A DNA stretch of 64,000 nucleotides from Chitinophaga ginsengisegetis (GCF_900168065.1 NZ_FUZZ01000004.1:620001-684000); one strand, 5' to 3'. Shown: positions 44,320 through 53,689, numbered from the stretch's first letter. Translations and numbers: made by a program. Notes: a model not told the origin generated them from the sequence alone.

Positions 44320-45539
44320 TGATCATCTTACCAAAAACAAAATTTATGCGCATCCTTCATTCTATCATATTATATAGTGTACTGCTGACAACCATCAGCG
44401 CCTGCACCAAACAAAGCGACTATAAAAAATACCTGGGCAACGGCGAAATATTGTACACCGGTAAAGCAGATTCACTCCTGGTACACGCCGGCCGTAATCG
44501 CGTACAGCTGTCCTGGTTGCTGATCTCCGATCCAAAGATCAGCCGCGCCAAAATTTACTGGAACAACCACAAGGACTCCGCTATGCTCGATATTAAACGC
44601 ACCAGCGGCGTGGATACCATCCGTTACTTTATCAGCAACCTCGAAGAACGGGCCTATACCTTTGAAGTGTATAACTACGACCGCGATGGTAACACTTCCG
44701 TAAGATCAGAGGCAACCGGTTTTGTATATGGTAGTTTTTATGAAGAAGCCCTGCTGACCAGGGCTTTCAGCAACGCAGAAATGAAAGACGGTAATGCGGA
44801 AATAACCTGGACCAACATCGATACCACCGGTGGTATCATTGGTATGCAACTGCAATACACCACCAGCGACAACGTGGCACACGACACCATTATCGCCGCA
44901 GAAGCAGAAGGCCAGGTAACCGTGCTTAATAATTATCTTTCTATGAGTAGCTTCCGCTACCGCACCCTGTACATACCGGATAAACTTGCAGTAGATACCT
45001 TTCACACCCCTTATGAAACAAAAGGCGTAAAGGAAGATATCACGCAAACGTATATACGTAACCCAGGGAATCCTTTTATACTCGATGATACCAAACCTTT
45101 TAGTGGCCGCTTCGGACAGGTGAAAGACTGGCAATACAATACCGAAGCATCCAAAAACGGCACCTATGATAATATTGATGGCAACGGCCGGCTCACCATG
45201 TGGATCTGGGGCAACGGCCCTATCACCAACGGAAAGATCTACCAAACCTTTGCCCTGCCCGCAGGCGAATACCGTTTTGAAGCAGAAGCCTCCAATATTG
45301 ATAACACCCTGGAAAATACCTGGCTGCTGGTGGCCGCAGGCAACGCCCTCCCCGATGTGGACCAGGTAAATACCGCATTGGGCGCCGCAAGGTTTGTAAA
45401 CAATAATAATAAATATGCCTCTGCCGCATTTACGCTCGCAGCGCCGGCTACCGTTACCGTGGGATTCACCGGCACCTTTACCAATCCCTCGGAACAAACC
45501 ATCCGTATAAGCAAAGTATTACTGATCAGAGATAAATAG
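44316..45539 (+). CDS. DUF4998-type PUL lipoprotein
   Basis: A 407-aa lipoprotein (lipobox in TTISACTKQ). The ATG at 44316 overlaps the previous stop (ATGA), giving tight translational coupling; the ATG at 44346 (M-R-I-L-H-S-I-I-L) would give a more standard signal. DUF4998 occupies about residues 50-240 (LVHAGRNRVQLSWLLISDPK, ISRAKIYWNNHKDSA, DTIRYFISNLEERAYTFEVY). The C-terminal 150 residues form a beta-sandwich with DUF5013-like features (IYQTFALPAGEYRFEAEASN). It accompanies the DUF4959 protein as a second surface glycan-binding partner in the SusCD operon. Confidence 0.87.
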   Translation: MMIILPKTKFMRILHSIILYSVLLTTISACTKQSDYKKYLGNGEILYTGKADSLLVHAGRNRVQLSWLLISDPKISRAKIYWNNHKDSAMLDIKRTSGVDTIRYFISNLEERAYTFEVYNYDRDGNTSVRSEATGFVYGSFYEEALLTRAFSNAEMKDGNAEITWTNIDTTGGIIGMQLQYTTSDNVAHDTIIAAEAEGQVTVLNNYLSMSSFRYRTLYIPDKLAVDTFHTPYETKGVKEDITQTYIRNPGNPFILDDTKPFSGRFGQVKDWQYNTEASKNGTYDNIDGNGRLTMWIWGNGPITNGKIYQTFALPAGEYRFEAEASNIDNTLENTWLLVAAGNALPDVDQVNTALGAARFVNNNNKYASAAFTLAAPATVTVGFTGTFTNPSEQTIRISKVLLIRDK

Positions 45540-45549
45540 CAATTGCATC

Positions 45550-46899
45550 ATGAACAAACAACTTAGGAAATTAGGGATCATCCTGCTGTTATGCAGCCCG
45601 CTCATCGCGCTGCAGGCGCAGGAGAAAAAAATGATCGGACAGGAAACACCGGCCCAGAAAGAAAAACGCATGGCCTGGTGGACACACGACCGCTTCGGCA
45701 TGTTCATCCACTGGGGCCTGTATGCACTGCCCGCACGCCACGAATGGGTGAAACATAACGAACGGCTCACCAATGAACAATACCAAACTTATTTCGACTT
45801 ATTTAACCCCAACCAGTTTGATCCGAAGTCCTGGGCAAAACAGGCAAAGGCCGCGGGAATGAAGTACGCCGTACTCACTACCAAACATCATGAAGGCTTT
45901 TGCTTGTTTGACTCCAGGTACACCGATTACAAAGCCACCAACACCAAAGCCCACCGCGACCTGGTACGGGAATTTGTAAATGCCTTCCGCGCAGAAGGCA
46001 TCAAAGTAGGGTTTTACTACTCGCTGATCGACTGGCACCATCCTGATTTCACTATCGATGGCATGCACCCGCAACGGGTAGAGAACGGCGCCGACAGCAC
46101 CTACGCACGGCTCAACAAAGGCAGGGACATGAACAAATACCGGCAGTATCTCCGCAACCAGATCTCGGAACTGCTTACCCAATACGGTAAAATTGATATC
46201 CTCTGGCTCGACTTCTCCTACCCCGGCAAAAACGGAAAAGGTAAAGACGACTGGGATGCCGTGAACCTCCTGAAAATGATCCGCAAACTGCAGCCCGGCA
46301 TCATCGTGGACAACCGCCTCAACCTCGAGGAATACGAAGATGGCGCCGACTTCCTCACCCCCGAACAGGTGAAAGTGGAAGAACTGGCGCAATACCGCGG
46401 CAAAACATGGGAAACCTGTCAGACCTTCTCCGGATCATGGGGCTACTACCGCGATGAAAACTCCTGGAAAAGCACGCACCAGCTGCTGGAACTCCTCATC
46501 GGCTCCGTAAGCAAAGGCGGTAACCTTATCCTGAACGTAGGTCCCACCGCCCGCGGCCTGTTCGACTACCGCGCACAAAGTGCCCTCGGCAATATCGGCG
46601 ACTGGATGAAAGGCAACAGCGAATCCATTTACGGCTGCACCTATGCACCAGAGAGTTTCGAGGTACCTAAAAACACCATGCTCACCTACAATCCCACCAC
46701 CCAAAGATTGTATGTACACCTGCTGGAATACAACAACCGCCTGCAACTGCCGCAATACAAAGGCAAAATAAAGTATGCCCAGCTGCTGCACGATAACTCA
46801 GAAGTGAAATTCACTACTGACGGCAACAACATCATATTAAACCTGCCGGAGAAACAACCTGATATGGAAATTCCCGTGGTGGAATTAGTGCTGAACTAA
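45550..46899 (+). CDS. GH29 alpha-L-fucosidase
   Basis: A 449-aa secreted retaining alpha-L-fucosidase. Signal peptide at 1-23 (IILLLCSPLIALQAQ). The family signature WWTHDRFGMFIHWGLYALPA (43-62), KYAVLTTKHHEGFCLFDSRY (105-124), and GKIDILWLDFSYPG with the expected nucleophile Asp221 are all present. KGGNLILNVGPTARG, a late GH29 landmark, lies near 320. The enzyme removes terminal L-fucose from glycans. As the catalytic gene of this PUL, 10 nt after the DUF4998 stop, it defines the likely target as a fucosylated glycan. The acid/base residue is not obvious by eye, as usual for GH29. Confidence 0.95.
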   Translation: MNKQLRKLGIILLLCSPLIALQAQEKKMIGQETPAQKEKRMAWWTHDRFGMFIHWGLYALPARHEWVKHNERLTNEQYQTYFDLFNPNQFDPKSWAKQAKAAGMKYAVLTTKHHEGFCLFDSRYTDYKATNTKAHRDLVREFVNAFRAEGIKVGFYYSLIDWHHPDFTIDGMHPQRVENGADSTYARLNKGRDMNKYRQYLRNQISELLTQYGKIDILWLDFSYPGKNGKGKDDWDAVNLLKMIRKLQPGIIVDNRLNLEEYEDGADFLTPEQVKVEELAQYRGKTWETCQTFSGSWGYYRDENSWKSTHQLLELLIGSVSKGGNLILNVGPTARGLFDYRAQSALGNIGDWMKGNSESIYGCTYAPESFEVPKNTMLTYNPTTQRLYVHLLEYNNRLQLPQYKGKIKYAQLLHDNSEVKFTTDGNNIILNLPEKQPDMEIPVVELVLN

Positions 46900-46906
46900 G
46901 CGGGTT

Positions 46907-47089
46907 TTGTCTTTTTCAGGATTAACCTGATTATACTGATTCAGGGATCTGATCACTTCTGATTTAAAATGATTTTGGGAGATATAAGCGGATATTAGCT
47001 TATATCTCCCAATTTTTTTTAATCCTTATAAAATCAAAAAAGTAAAATCAAAGTAATCAGTATAATCAGGTTAATCCTGAAAAAGACAA
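46907..47089. repeat. Inverted-repeat element with 35-bp perfect arms
   Basis: Arms at 46907-46941 and 47055-47089 are exact reverse complements over 35 bp (core CAGGATTAACCTGATTATAC). Between them, an inner 13-bp stem (46977-46989 with 46998-47010) followed by a T-run acts as a terminator. The outer arms contain no gene. The structure fits a MITE or REP-type insertion, or an elaborate terminator, between the fucosidase and the DUF1080 gene. Confidence 0.85.
46977..47020 (+). terminator. Rho-independent terminator inside the inverted repeat
   Basis: GGGAGATATAAGC (46977-46989) pairs perfectly with GCTTATATCTCCC (46998-47010) and is followed by AATTTTTTTT (47011-47020). It ends transcription after the fucosidase, so the DUF1080 gene downstream probably needs its own promoter or read-through. 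Confidence 0.8.
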
Positions 47090-47117
47090 CATCCGCAGAA
47101 TTTATTATATTTAGTTT

Positions 47118-47822
47118 ATGAAGAAATATCTTTTCTCTGCCCTCACAGCCGCCGCTTTGCTGGGCGGCATTGCCAACGTACACGCACAAACGCGCAGCCT
47201 GTTTAACTTTAAGGACCTCAGCGGATGGCATATCGACGTTCCCGCGATGGACAAAGATCCCAACGTGAAAAGCCCTTTCATTGTAAGGAACGGCGTTTTT
47301 GTAAGCCTGGCCAATCCACAGGGCCACATCATTACCGACGCCAGTTACGAGAACTTCCGCCTGGAAGTACAATACCGTTTCCCGGCCAAACCTGGCAACT
47401 GCGGCGTACTGGTATTTGCTTCTACCCCACGGGTATTATATGATATGTTCCCGAAGTCCATTGAAGTACAATTACAGCATAATGATGCGGGGGATTTCTG
47501 GTGCATAGGGGAAGATATCACTGTTCCGGATATGGAAAAACGCAGGGGACCGAAAAATGAATGGGGCGCCGTAGATGGCAAAAAACGCCGCATCATCAAT
47601 CTCACTGATGGTTCCGAAAAACCGCTGAAAAAATGGAACACCATGATCGTGGAATGCGTAGGCAACGCCATAAAGGTATGGGTAAACGGCGACCTTGTTA
47701 ATTACGGCACCAACGCCACAGCCAGCAAAGGACAAATTGCGCTCCAGGCAGAAGGTTCGGAAGTGGAGTTCCGCAAGGTGGACCTCACGCCTATTACAGC
47801 ATTCTCCGAAAAAGGGCATTAG
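47118..47822 (+). CDS. 3-keto-disaccharide hydrolase-like protein (DUF1080)
   Basis: A 234-aa secreted protein with signal peptide ending GGIANVHAQ. The fold family is the concanavalin-like DUF1080, now linked to hydrolysis of 3-keto-glycosides: FKDLSGWHIDVPAMDKDPNV, ITDASYENFRLEVQYRFPAK, NCGVLVFASTPRVLYDMFPK, WNTMIVECVGNAIKVWVNGD, and KGQIALQAEGSEVEFRKVDL are typical positions. It follows the fucosidase PUL on the same strand but is separated by a terminator-bearing inverted repeat. Participation in the same glycan pathway is plausible, not shown. Confidence 0.85.
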   Translation: MKKYLFSALTAAALLGGIANVHAQTRSLFNFKDLSGWHIDVPAMDKDPNVKSPFIVRNGVFVSLANPQGHIITDASYENFRLEVQYRFPAKPGNCGVLVFASTPRVLYDMFPKSIEVQLQHNDAGDFWCIGEDITVPDMEKRRGPKNEWGAVDGKKRRIINLTDGSEKPLKKWNTMIVECVGNAIKVWVNGDLVNYGTNATASKGQIALQAEGSEVEFRKVDLTPITAFSEKGH

Positions 47823-47845
47823 CGGCCGCAGGGAGAAACGCTTTG

Positions 47846-48868
47846 TTACTTCTGCGCCTGACGCTCCGCTTTCTCCTTTTCTTTCTGTGCTTTCCTTTCC
47901 CGCTTCGCCTGTTTCCGGAAGTAGCCGCGGAACAGGAAATTATTCCGCAACGCCAGCATGTTGGTATCCAGTTTCTGGGTACCACTTTCGAGGTTATAGA
48001 TCGTTTCTTTAAAAGCATCCGCCAGCAGGGTATCCTTTAAGAGCATGCCCACCGGCGCTTCGGGATCATCCAGGTTGGCCCGCAACCCTGCACTGGCCTG
48101 CCGCAACTCCTGTACGGTTTGGTTGGCGTTGAGTGCAGCGCTGTTCATTTCGGTAACGGCTGTACGAAGTTTTGCAAATACCAGCGTATCAGTTACCAGG
48201 TCGTTGGACAATACACCTTTAGTTTGCAGTTTGGCAGCATACAAGGATAAAGCACCCGTGAGCCGGCGGGTATTCACCACCGCGTCATTCAGTCCGGCCA
48301 TCGTGGTATTGAGATCTTTGTAGATAGTATCCTCGGTAAGCAATCTCCCTAAAGTACCTTTCCCATCTACTATCCTTTTCGTGATCACTTTCAGGTTATC
48401 AGTGATTTCCACCAGGCTTTTATTGTTTACCTGGAGGGTGCTCATAATTTCTTCTGTGCTTAAACCACTGGCCACATGCAATTGATCCCCATCTTCTATC
48501 ACCGGCATATTGGGTGTGCCGCCGGACAGCATCACGATTTTGTTACCCATCAGGCCTTCGGAGCTGATACGGGCCTCTACATCCTTATGGATAAACTCCT
48601 GCGAGCTTTCATCAATATTCATTAACACCAGGATCTGGTTGGTTCTTACAAAACTGATCTTCTTCACCGTACCGATCTTTACGCCGGAATACAGGATATT
48701 GCGGCCTGCGGATAAGCCGTTTACATCTTTAAAATAAGCCTTCACCTGGATGGACTTACTGAACAGTTTCTGTTGCTTGCCCAGCATCATAATGGCCGTA
48801 ACAAAAATAACAAGGCCCACGAATACAAAGATGCCTACAATAACAGCGCGTTTTTTTCCTGCTTCCAT
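47846..48868 (-). CDS. mlaD: MCE-domain (MlaD-like) periplasmic lipid transport subunit
   Basis: A 340-aa protein anchored by one N-terminal helix (VIVGIFVFVGLVIFVTAIMM), followed by one MCE domain (IQVKAYFKDVNGLSAGRNIL, YSGVKIGTVKKISFV, about 40-125) and a long helical C-terminus. It ends with an Lys/Glu-rich basic tail (KQAKRERKAQKEKEKAERQA). MCE subunits form hexameric rings that ferry phospholipids between membranes. It is the last gene of the three-gene unit with the ATPase and permease. The lysine/alanine/glutamate-rich end is unlike classic E. coli MlaD. Confidence 0.9.
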   Translation of the reverse strand: MEAGKKRAVIVGIFVFVGLVIFVTAIMMLGKQQKLFSKSIQVKAYFKDVNGLSAGRNILYSGVKIGTVKKISFVRTNQILVLMNIDESSQEFIHKDVEARISSEGLMGNKIVMLSGGTPNMPVIEDGDQLHVASGLSTEEIMSTLQVNNKSLVEITDNLKVITKRIVDGKGTLGRLLTEDTIYKDLNTTMAGLNDAVVNTRRLTGALSLYAAKLQTKGVLSNDLVTDTLVFAKLRTAVTEMNSAALNANQTVQELRQASAGLRANLDDPEAPVGMLLKDTLLADAFKETIYNLESGTQKLDTNMLALRNNFLFRGYFRKQAKRERKAQKEKEKAERQAQK

Positions 48869-48871
48869 AAC

Positions 48872-49645
48872 TTACTGTATAAAATTATAGTCGTAAAAAC
48901 TTTTAATAAGTCCTTCCTTCTCGTTAAATACTTCTTCAAAACTTCCCTGTCGTATAAATTTCCCTTCATCCATTACTGCTACCCGGTCGCCCACTTCTTT
49001 GGCGCAGGTAAGATCATGGGTGATGATAATAGAACTCGTATTGAACCTTTCCTGTACCGCGATGATCAGTTTATTCAGTTCCATACTGGTGATAGGATCC
49101 AAACCGGCAGTGGGCTCATCATACAGCATAATTTCCGGCCGCAGGATGAGGGTACGGCCAATGCCTATTCTTTTCTTCTGGCCACCCGATAGCTCCGACG
49201 GCATCTGGTTGATGGTTTCCGGTAACCCGATGGCTTCCAGTACAATGTCGATCGTTTTCCGGATCTGGTCTTTGGTCATGTCCCGCTGGTTACGTTTCAA
49301 TGGAAAGGCCAGGTTTTCCCCTACCGTCATACTATCGTACAGGGCGCTGCTTTGAAAAGAGAACCCTACCTTCAGCCGCAGTGCGCGCAGGGCGGCATCT
49401 TTGAGCTGATCCACCTCTTCTCCCAATACATTTACCGTACCGGCATCCGGCTTCAGCAACCCGATGATAATTTTTATCAGCACCGATTTACCGGTACCGG
49501 ACCGGCCCAGCACTACCACATTTTCGCCTTTATGAAGATCGAGGTCTATTCCCTGTAATACATGCTTCTGCCCAAACGACTTATAAAGGTTCCGGATACT
49601 GATCACGGTTTCATTCATATCTATCTGGTGACCATTTGTTTTCAT
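48872..49645 (-). CDS. mlaF: MlaF-like ABC transporter ATPase
   Basis: A 257-aa ABC ATPase. Walker A is GRSGTGKSV (VVVLGRSGTGKSVLIKI), the signature is LSGGQKKRIGIGRTL, and Walker B is PEIMLYDEPTAGLDP, with the switch His in IIITHD. The motif KKRIGIGRTLILRP is typical of the MlaF/Ttg2A group rather than sugar importers. It energises the MlaE permease. Gaps to both neighbours are only 2-3 nt, so the three genes are one operon. Confidence 0.93.
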   Translation of the reverse strand: MKTNGHQIDMNETVISIRNLYKSFGQKHVLQGIDLDLHKGENVVVLGRSGTGKSVLIKIIIGLLKPDAGTVNVLGEEVDQLKDAALRALRLKVGFSFQSSALYDSMTVGENLAFPLKRNQRDMTKDQIRKTIDIVLEAIGLPETINQMPSELSGGQKKRIGIGRTLILRPEIMLYDEPTAGLDPITSMELNKLIIAVQERFNTSSIIITHDLTCAKEVGDRVAVMDEGKFIRQGSFEEVFNEKEGLIKSFYDYNFIQ

Positions 49646-49647
49646 GA

Positions 49648-50442
49648 CTAGCGGATGGAATTAAACACGTGAACAATAATTACTTCTTCTATAAATATCA
49701 GGAACATGGATACGATCACCGATACATTCGCCGCTTTACCCACGCCCGTGGTGCCCTGGCTCGCATTAAAGCCCTGGTAGCAACTCACAATACCAATAGT
49801 AAACCCGTACAGGATAGCTTTGGTAAGCGCCGTGGTATAATCAAGGAACGTGATCTGCGCAAAGGCATTGTCAAAAAATGACACCAGGCTGGTTTGTTCG
49901 TGGGCATGTACATCAAAATAAGAACCCAGGCAACCAATGAGGGCATTGTAAAACATGAGCAATGGCAAACAAACCGTCATGGCAATTACGCGGGTCACCA
50001 CCAGGTAACGGAAAGGGTTAATCGCGGATACCTCCATCGCATCAATCTGTTCTGTTACTTTCATAGAACCCAGCTCCGCACCGATGCTGGAGCCCACCTT
50101 ACCCGCACAGATCAATGCGGCGATCAGCGGCGCCAGCGCTCTCACCACCGCAATAGCCACCAGCGACGGCAGCCACGCCGTAACCCCAAATTCCGATAAA
50201 GTAGGACGGGATTGCTCCGTAAACACCACGCCGGTGATAAACCCTGTTACCGTAACAAGGGCCAGCGACTTATACCCCACCTGGTAACATTGCCGCACAA
50301 ACTCGCCCCACTCAATAGGAGGCCGGAATGCCTCCCTGAAAAAGCGGGCTATAAAGACGGCGATATCATAAAACTGGAGAAAAAAGCCATCAATTTTTGC
50401 GGTTATGACCGGCTTATCCGATTTTCCGTTAGTAGAATTCAT
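49648..50442 (-). CDS. mlaE: MlaE-like ABC transporter permease
   Basis: A 264-aa inner membrane protein of the MlaE (DUF140) family, with about five helices and the characteristic PLIAALICAGKVGSSIGAEL and GSMKVTEQIDAMEVSAINPF coupling region. With MlaF and the MCE protein it makes a lipid transporter maintaining outer membrane asymmetry. It is the first gene of the operon; the 243 nt between it and the TonB receptor gene's stop hold its promoter and the receptor's terminator. Confidence 0.93.
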   Translation of the reverse strand: MNSTNGKSDKPVITAKIDGFFLQFYDIAVFIARFFREAFRPPIEWGEFVRQCYQVGYKSLALVTVTGFITGVVFTEQSRPTLSEFGVTAWLPSLVAIAVVRALAPLIAALICAGKVGSSIGAELGSMKVTEQIDAMEVSAINPFRYLVVTRVIAMTVCLPLLMFYNALIGCLGSYFDVHAHEQTSLVSFFDNAFAQITFLDYTTALTKAILYGFTIGIVSCYQGFNASQGTTGVGKAANVSVIVSMFLIFIEEVIIVHVFNSIR

Positions 50443-50625
50443 CTTCTTGTAAATGCTTACTCACTTATTACAATTCTATGCCGCTTTTGTTAAATACACA
50501 GTTGTTAATGTCAGGCCCCGCTGTGACAGGAATTTTAACCCCGTGGCGCCGGAAGTCGCTGCATGTGCGTGATACCCCGTGAGGATGTCTCTTCACATTA
50601 CGGTCATTATCTTCCCCAACTGCAC

Positions 50626-50659
50626 AAAAAAAATGCAGCGGAATATTGTTCCGCTGCAT
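50626..50659 (-). terminator. Terminator of the TonB receptor transcript
   Basis: An 11-bp perfect stem, ATGCAGCGGAA (50633-50643) with TTCCGCTGCAT (50649-50659). On the minus strand it is followed by eight T (A-run 50625-50632 on plus). It lies 27 nt after the receptor stop codon. Confidence 0.85.
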
Positions 50660-50685
50660 GATCTGTGGTGGGGAATAGCTGATTA

Positions 50686-52746
50686 TTATAACTGCATGCT
50701 GATGCCACCGAAATAATTTCTTCCCGGCGCAGGGTTGTAATACCGGCCGCCGAAAGCGTTAAGATCGTTACCCAGGCTGTAATTTACATTCAGCAGGTTA
50801 TCGGCGCCGGCGCGTACACTGATGCTGCAACGGGAACGCAGCGGTAGTTTCCAGCTCACATTGGCCTGCAGCAGGTGGTAGCCGCCGGCAAAAACGCTGT
50901 TGGCATCGTTCAGTGGTATGCTGCTGGTAAAAGTATGCTGCGCATATAACGACACCGCCGCCGGGAACTGCCACAACAAACTGCTCACCAATACATGCTG
51001 TGGCACACCGGTGAGTGAATTCCGTGAATAGTCTTTCCCATCGGCGCTTACATAGTGGTTAAACTGGAAGTCGCTCAGCGTGTAGCCTTCCTGCCACCGG
51101 ATGCCGCGCAATACGCCGCCGGTGCGTGGTTTCATCAGCCACCACATGCCCTGTACCTCTATCCCTTTCTGCTGAACGCCACCGGCATTGGTAAAAAACT
51201 CCTCGCCGCTGTCGTGCTGCCGGAGCACAATAGCGTTTTGCATTTTGTAATAAAAGAAGGCCGCGTCGATAGTGGCCGTATGATGGCGGGAAGCCGCGCG
51301 TACGCCGGCTTCATAGTTCCAGCCGGTTTCCGGTTGCAGCGCCGTATTGATCACGTTGTCGGATGCACGAACTTCTGCCGTAGCCGGTGGGGAGTAGCCC
51401 CTGCTTACCGTAACCCGGCCCGTTAGCTGCGGGGTAAAGAGGTACGACAGCGAGAAACGCGGCATCAGCTGCGGTGTGAATTTGATTTTCGTGTGCCCGT
51501 TGCTGTTGTAGCTGTAGCCATAATAATTTAAACTGGCGGCCGCTTCAAAAGTAAACGCCTGCACATTGGCCTGGAAGCGGGTAAAGAAAAAGTATTGACT
51601 CGCTTTTAGTTTATCGGCAGCTATCACCGTATCGCGCTTCCCCTGCTTGTTACCATAATTGATGACGTCGGTGGTGGTTTGCTGCCACTCTGCGCCATTC
51701 AGCCATTTCCACTGGAACAGGGACGTGCGCCGCGGATCATTGGTCCATTGCAGGTAGGTGCGGAAGCCGGCGGTATTTTCATCGCGGGCTTCATAGTTGG
51801 TGATAAAAGGGTTTTCGAAATGGGTGTTGGCGCCGAACACCGACAGCACATGCTGCAACCGGGGCGTGAACTGCGCTTCATGGACCAGTCCGCCCTGGAA
51901 GGTGCGGTTATAAATCCCCGCCTTTTGCGCCACCGCGCCCGGTGTGGCCGGCGTGCCGGGACGCGCCGCACGTGGGTTGGCCTCACTTTGTGCCAGGGTG
52001 AGCCCTCCCGGTGTGCGGTACGACAAATCAGAATAAAACGCCAGCAACTTCAGGGCGTAACCGGGTTTGTATTCCCAGCGTTGAGCCGTTTGGGTATAAG
52101 ACCGTTTCATGGCAGTATTCTGGCGGTAGCCATCTGCCCGCTGGTATCCCTGGAACACCTGCACCTGGTAGTTTTTCCATTGCTGCTGCCAGGCCGCGCT
52201 GCCATGAAACAGGCCATAGCTGCCTCCCTGCAGGTTTACCTGCAAATGATGCGTATCCGCCGGTGGCGGGAAAAGATCCAGTCGCACCACGCCGCCGGAG
52301 TTAGCGCCAAACAGGCTGCCATCCGGTCCTTTCAGTATTTCGGCGCGACTTACCGCGTCAGCATCAATAAGATTGAGATAAGTATTGCCTCCCGCATCGG
52401 TCAGCGGGATATCATCTGCATAAATTTTAATATTCCGGATACCAAAGGGCGAACGGAGTAAACTACCCCTGATGGATAAACGATAACTGCCCGGCGACCT
52501 TTCCTCCATTCGTATACCCGGCACCGTGTTCATGGCAGGCAACAGGGAAACGCCCTGCTGAAGCTGCATATCGGCCGGCAACAGGATACTCACGGCAGTG
52601 GGTACACGCTGCAGGGAAGCTTTTGAATAATAGGATTGTACTACTACCTCCGGCAGTTGCTGCAGGGTATCCTGCTGGGCCTTGAGCCCCGAAGAAAAGG
52701 ATAGTATGGTTAATAAAACGCCCACAGGCAAAACGCTCATTCGCAT
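50686..52746 (-). CDS. TonB-dependent outer membrane receptor (siderophore/cobalamin type)
   Basis: A 686-aa protein with signal peptide ending SSGLKAQQ. The plug domain follows: TLQQLPEVVVQSYYSKASLQ as a TonB-box-like start, then RLSIRGSLLRSPFGIRNIKI and LLPAMNTVPGIRMEERSPGS. The barrel ends with FGGISMQL. There is no STN or CarboxypepD_reg domain, so this is a single-receptor type like BtuB/FecA rather than a SusC. No SusD partner follows. It is 92 nt downstream of the serine acetyltransferase gene on the same strand, which hints at sulphur- or metal-linked uptake; the substrate cannot be read from the sequence. Confidence 0.9.
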   Translation of the reverse strand: MRMSVLPVGVLLTILSFSSGLKAQQDTLQQLPEVVVQSYYSKASLQRVPTAVSILLPADMQLQQGVSLLPAMNTVPGIRMEERSPGSYRLSIRGSLLRSPFGIRNIKIYADDIPLTDAGGNTYLNLIDADAVSRAEILKGPDGSLFGANSGGVVRLDLFPPPADTHHLQVNLQGGSYGLFHGSAAWQQQWKNYQVQVFQGYQRADGYRQNTAMKRSYTQTAQRWEYKPGYALKLLAFYSDLSYRTPGGLTLAQSEANPRAARPGTPATPGAVAQKAGIYNRTFQGGLVHEAQFTPRLQHVLSVFGANTHFENPFITNYEARDENTAGFRTYLQWTNDPRRTSLFQWKWLNGAEWQQTTTDVINYGNKQGKRDTVIAADKLKASQYFFFTRFQANVQAFTFEAAASLNYYGYSYNSNGHTKIKFTPQLMPRFSLSYLFTPQLTGRVTVSRGYSPPATAEVRASDNVINTALQPETGWNYEAGVRAASRHHTATIDAAFFYYKMQNAIVLRQHDSGEEFFTNAGGVQQKGIEVQGMWWLMKPRTGGVLRGIRWQEGYTLSDFQFNHYVSADGKDYSRNSLTGVPQHVLVSSLLWQFPAAVSLYAQHTFTSSIPLNDANSVFAGGYHLLQANVSWKLPLRSRCSISVRAGADNLLNVNYSLGNDLNAFGGRYYNPAPGRNYFGGISMQL

Positions 52747-52838
52747 GTCAGTAGTTCTTTATCCGCCGCGGAGACGGTCATCTTTCGGCTTAAGATATAA
52801 ATATTTCTGCGAATGCAACGGCTATTTGTGTGGAACAG

Positions 52839-53654
52839 TTATACGCCTGTTTTGGTGGTAATGCGCACCTGGTGGGTATTGAACACCTGCGAATACGGCG
52901 GAACGCTCTTCGTGATAAAAACGCTGCCGCCAATAATACTGCCCTGCCCGATCACGGTATTGCCGCCCAGAATGGTGCTGCGCGCATAAATGATCACGTT
53001 GTCTTCTACTGTCGGGTGTCTTTTTACATCAGATAACTCCTTTGTAACATGCAGCGCGCCCAGCGTTACGCCCTGGTATATCACCACGTTGGAACCAATG
53101 ATGCTGGTGGCGCCAATCACGATCCCCGTGCCGTGGTCTATAATAAAAGGAACATTGATAGTGGCGTTGGGATGAATATCAATCCCCGTTTTGCCATGCG
53201 CAAACTCGCTGATGATCCGCGGCAATACCGGTATATCCAGTCGCGTTAGCCGGTTGGCAATGCGGTATACTGTGATGGCATAAAACCCCGGGTAGGACAC
53301 AATTACCTCGTTCACACTGGTAGCCGCCGGGTCGTATTCATGTATTTTAGCGGCATCCTGGCGAAGGTGCTGATATATGGTTCCCAACGAGTTATAAAAG
53401 TCATTTACAATTTCTTCTATAGGTACCTCCCGCGGGTCCAGGTAACTGAGCAGGATGTTTTCCAGGTCTATCTGGTTCTTTTTTAAGATGCCCTCATAGG
53501 AGGTTTGTTTGGGGAGATGATTTCCGGGGAATAAAAAACCAACCAGGTCGTTCAGCCAGGTAATGGCATCCTGGGCAGACGGCGTGGCCTCCCACTCCGC
53601 ATGATGCGTTTTCCGGAGTAAGCTGATTAATGTTTGTGTATGCCTGTTATCCAT
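52839..53654 (-). CDS. cysE: Serine O-acetyltransferase (CysE-like)
   Basis: A 271-aa cytoplasmic enzyme making O-acetylserine for cysteine synthesis. The N-terminal 165 residues are helical; the C-terminal left-handed beta helix shows hexapeptide repeats with the catalytic region GKTGIDIHPNATINVPFIID then HGTGIVIGATSIIGSNVVIY and QGVTLGALHV, and TILGGNTVIGQGSIIGGSVF. Length and sequence fit the EpsC/CysE group. The promoter region carries the palindrome CTACTAATTTAGTAG (53690-53704) about 36 nt upstream of the start, a likely sulphur-responsive operator. The TonB receptor gene follows 92 nt downstream. Confidence 0.93.
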   Translation of the reverse strand: MDNRHTQTLISLLRKTHHAEWEATPSAQDAITWLNDLVGFLFPGNHLPKQTSYEGILKKNQIDLENILLSYLDPREVPIEEIVNDFYNSLGTIYQHLRQDAAKIHEYDPAATSVNEVIVSYPGFYAITVYRIANRLTRLDIPVLPRIISEFAHGKTGIDIHPNATINVPFIIDHGTGIVIGATSIIGSNVVIYQGVTLGALHVTKELSDVKRHPTVEDNVIIYARSTILGGNTVIGQGSIIGGSVFITKSVPPYSQVFNTHQVRITTKTGV

Positions 53655-53689
53655 ACGGGTGTGGGATTTACCGGTAAGATATGAATAAT

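Noticed and set aside
50443..50625. Possible riboswitch near the TonB receptor
   Set aside because: The region is downstream of the receptor and upstream of the Mla operon; no conserved cobalamin or other riboswitch core was recognised.
51679..52461. Long antisense ORF opposite the TonB receptor
   Set aside because: Mirror frame of a clear receptor gene; no start signal and implausible composition.
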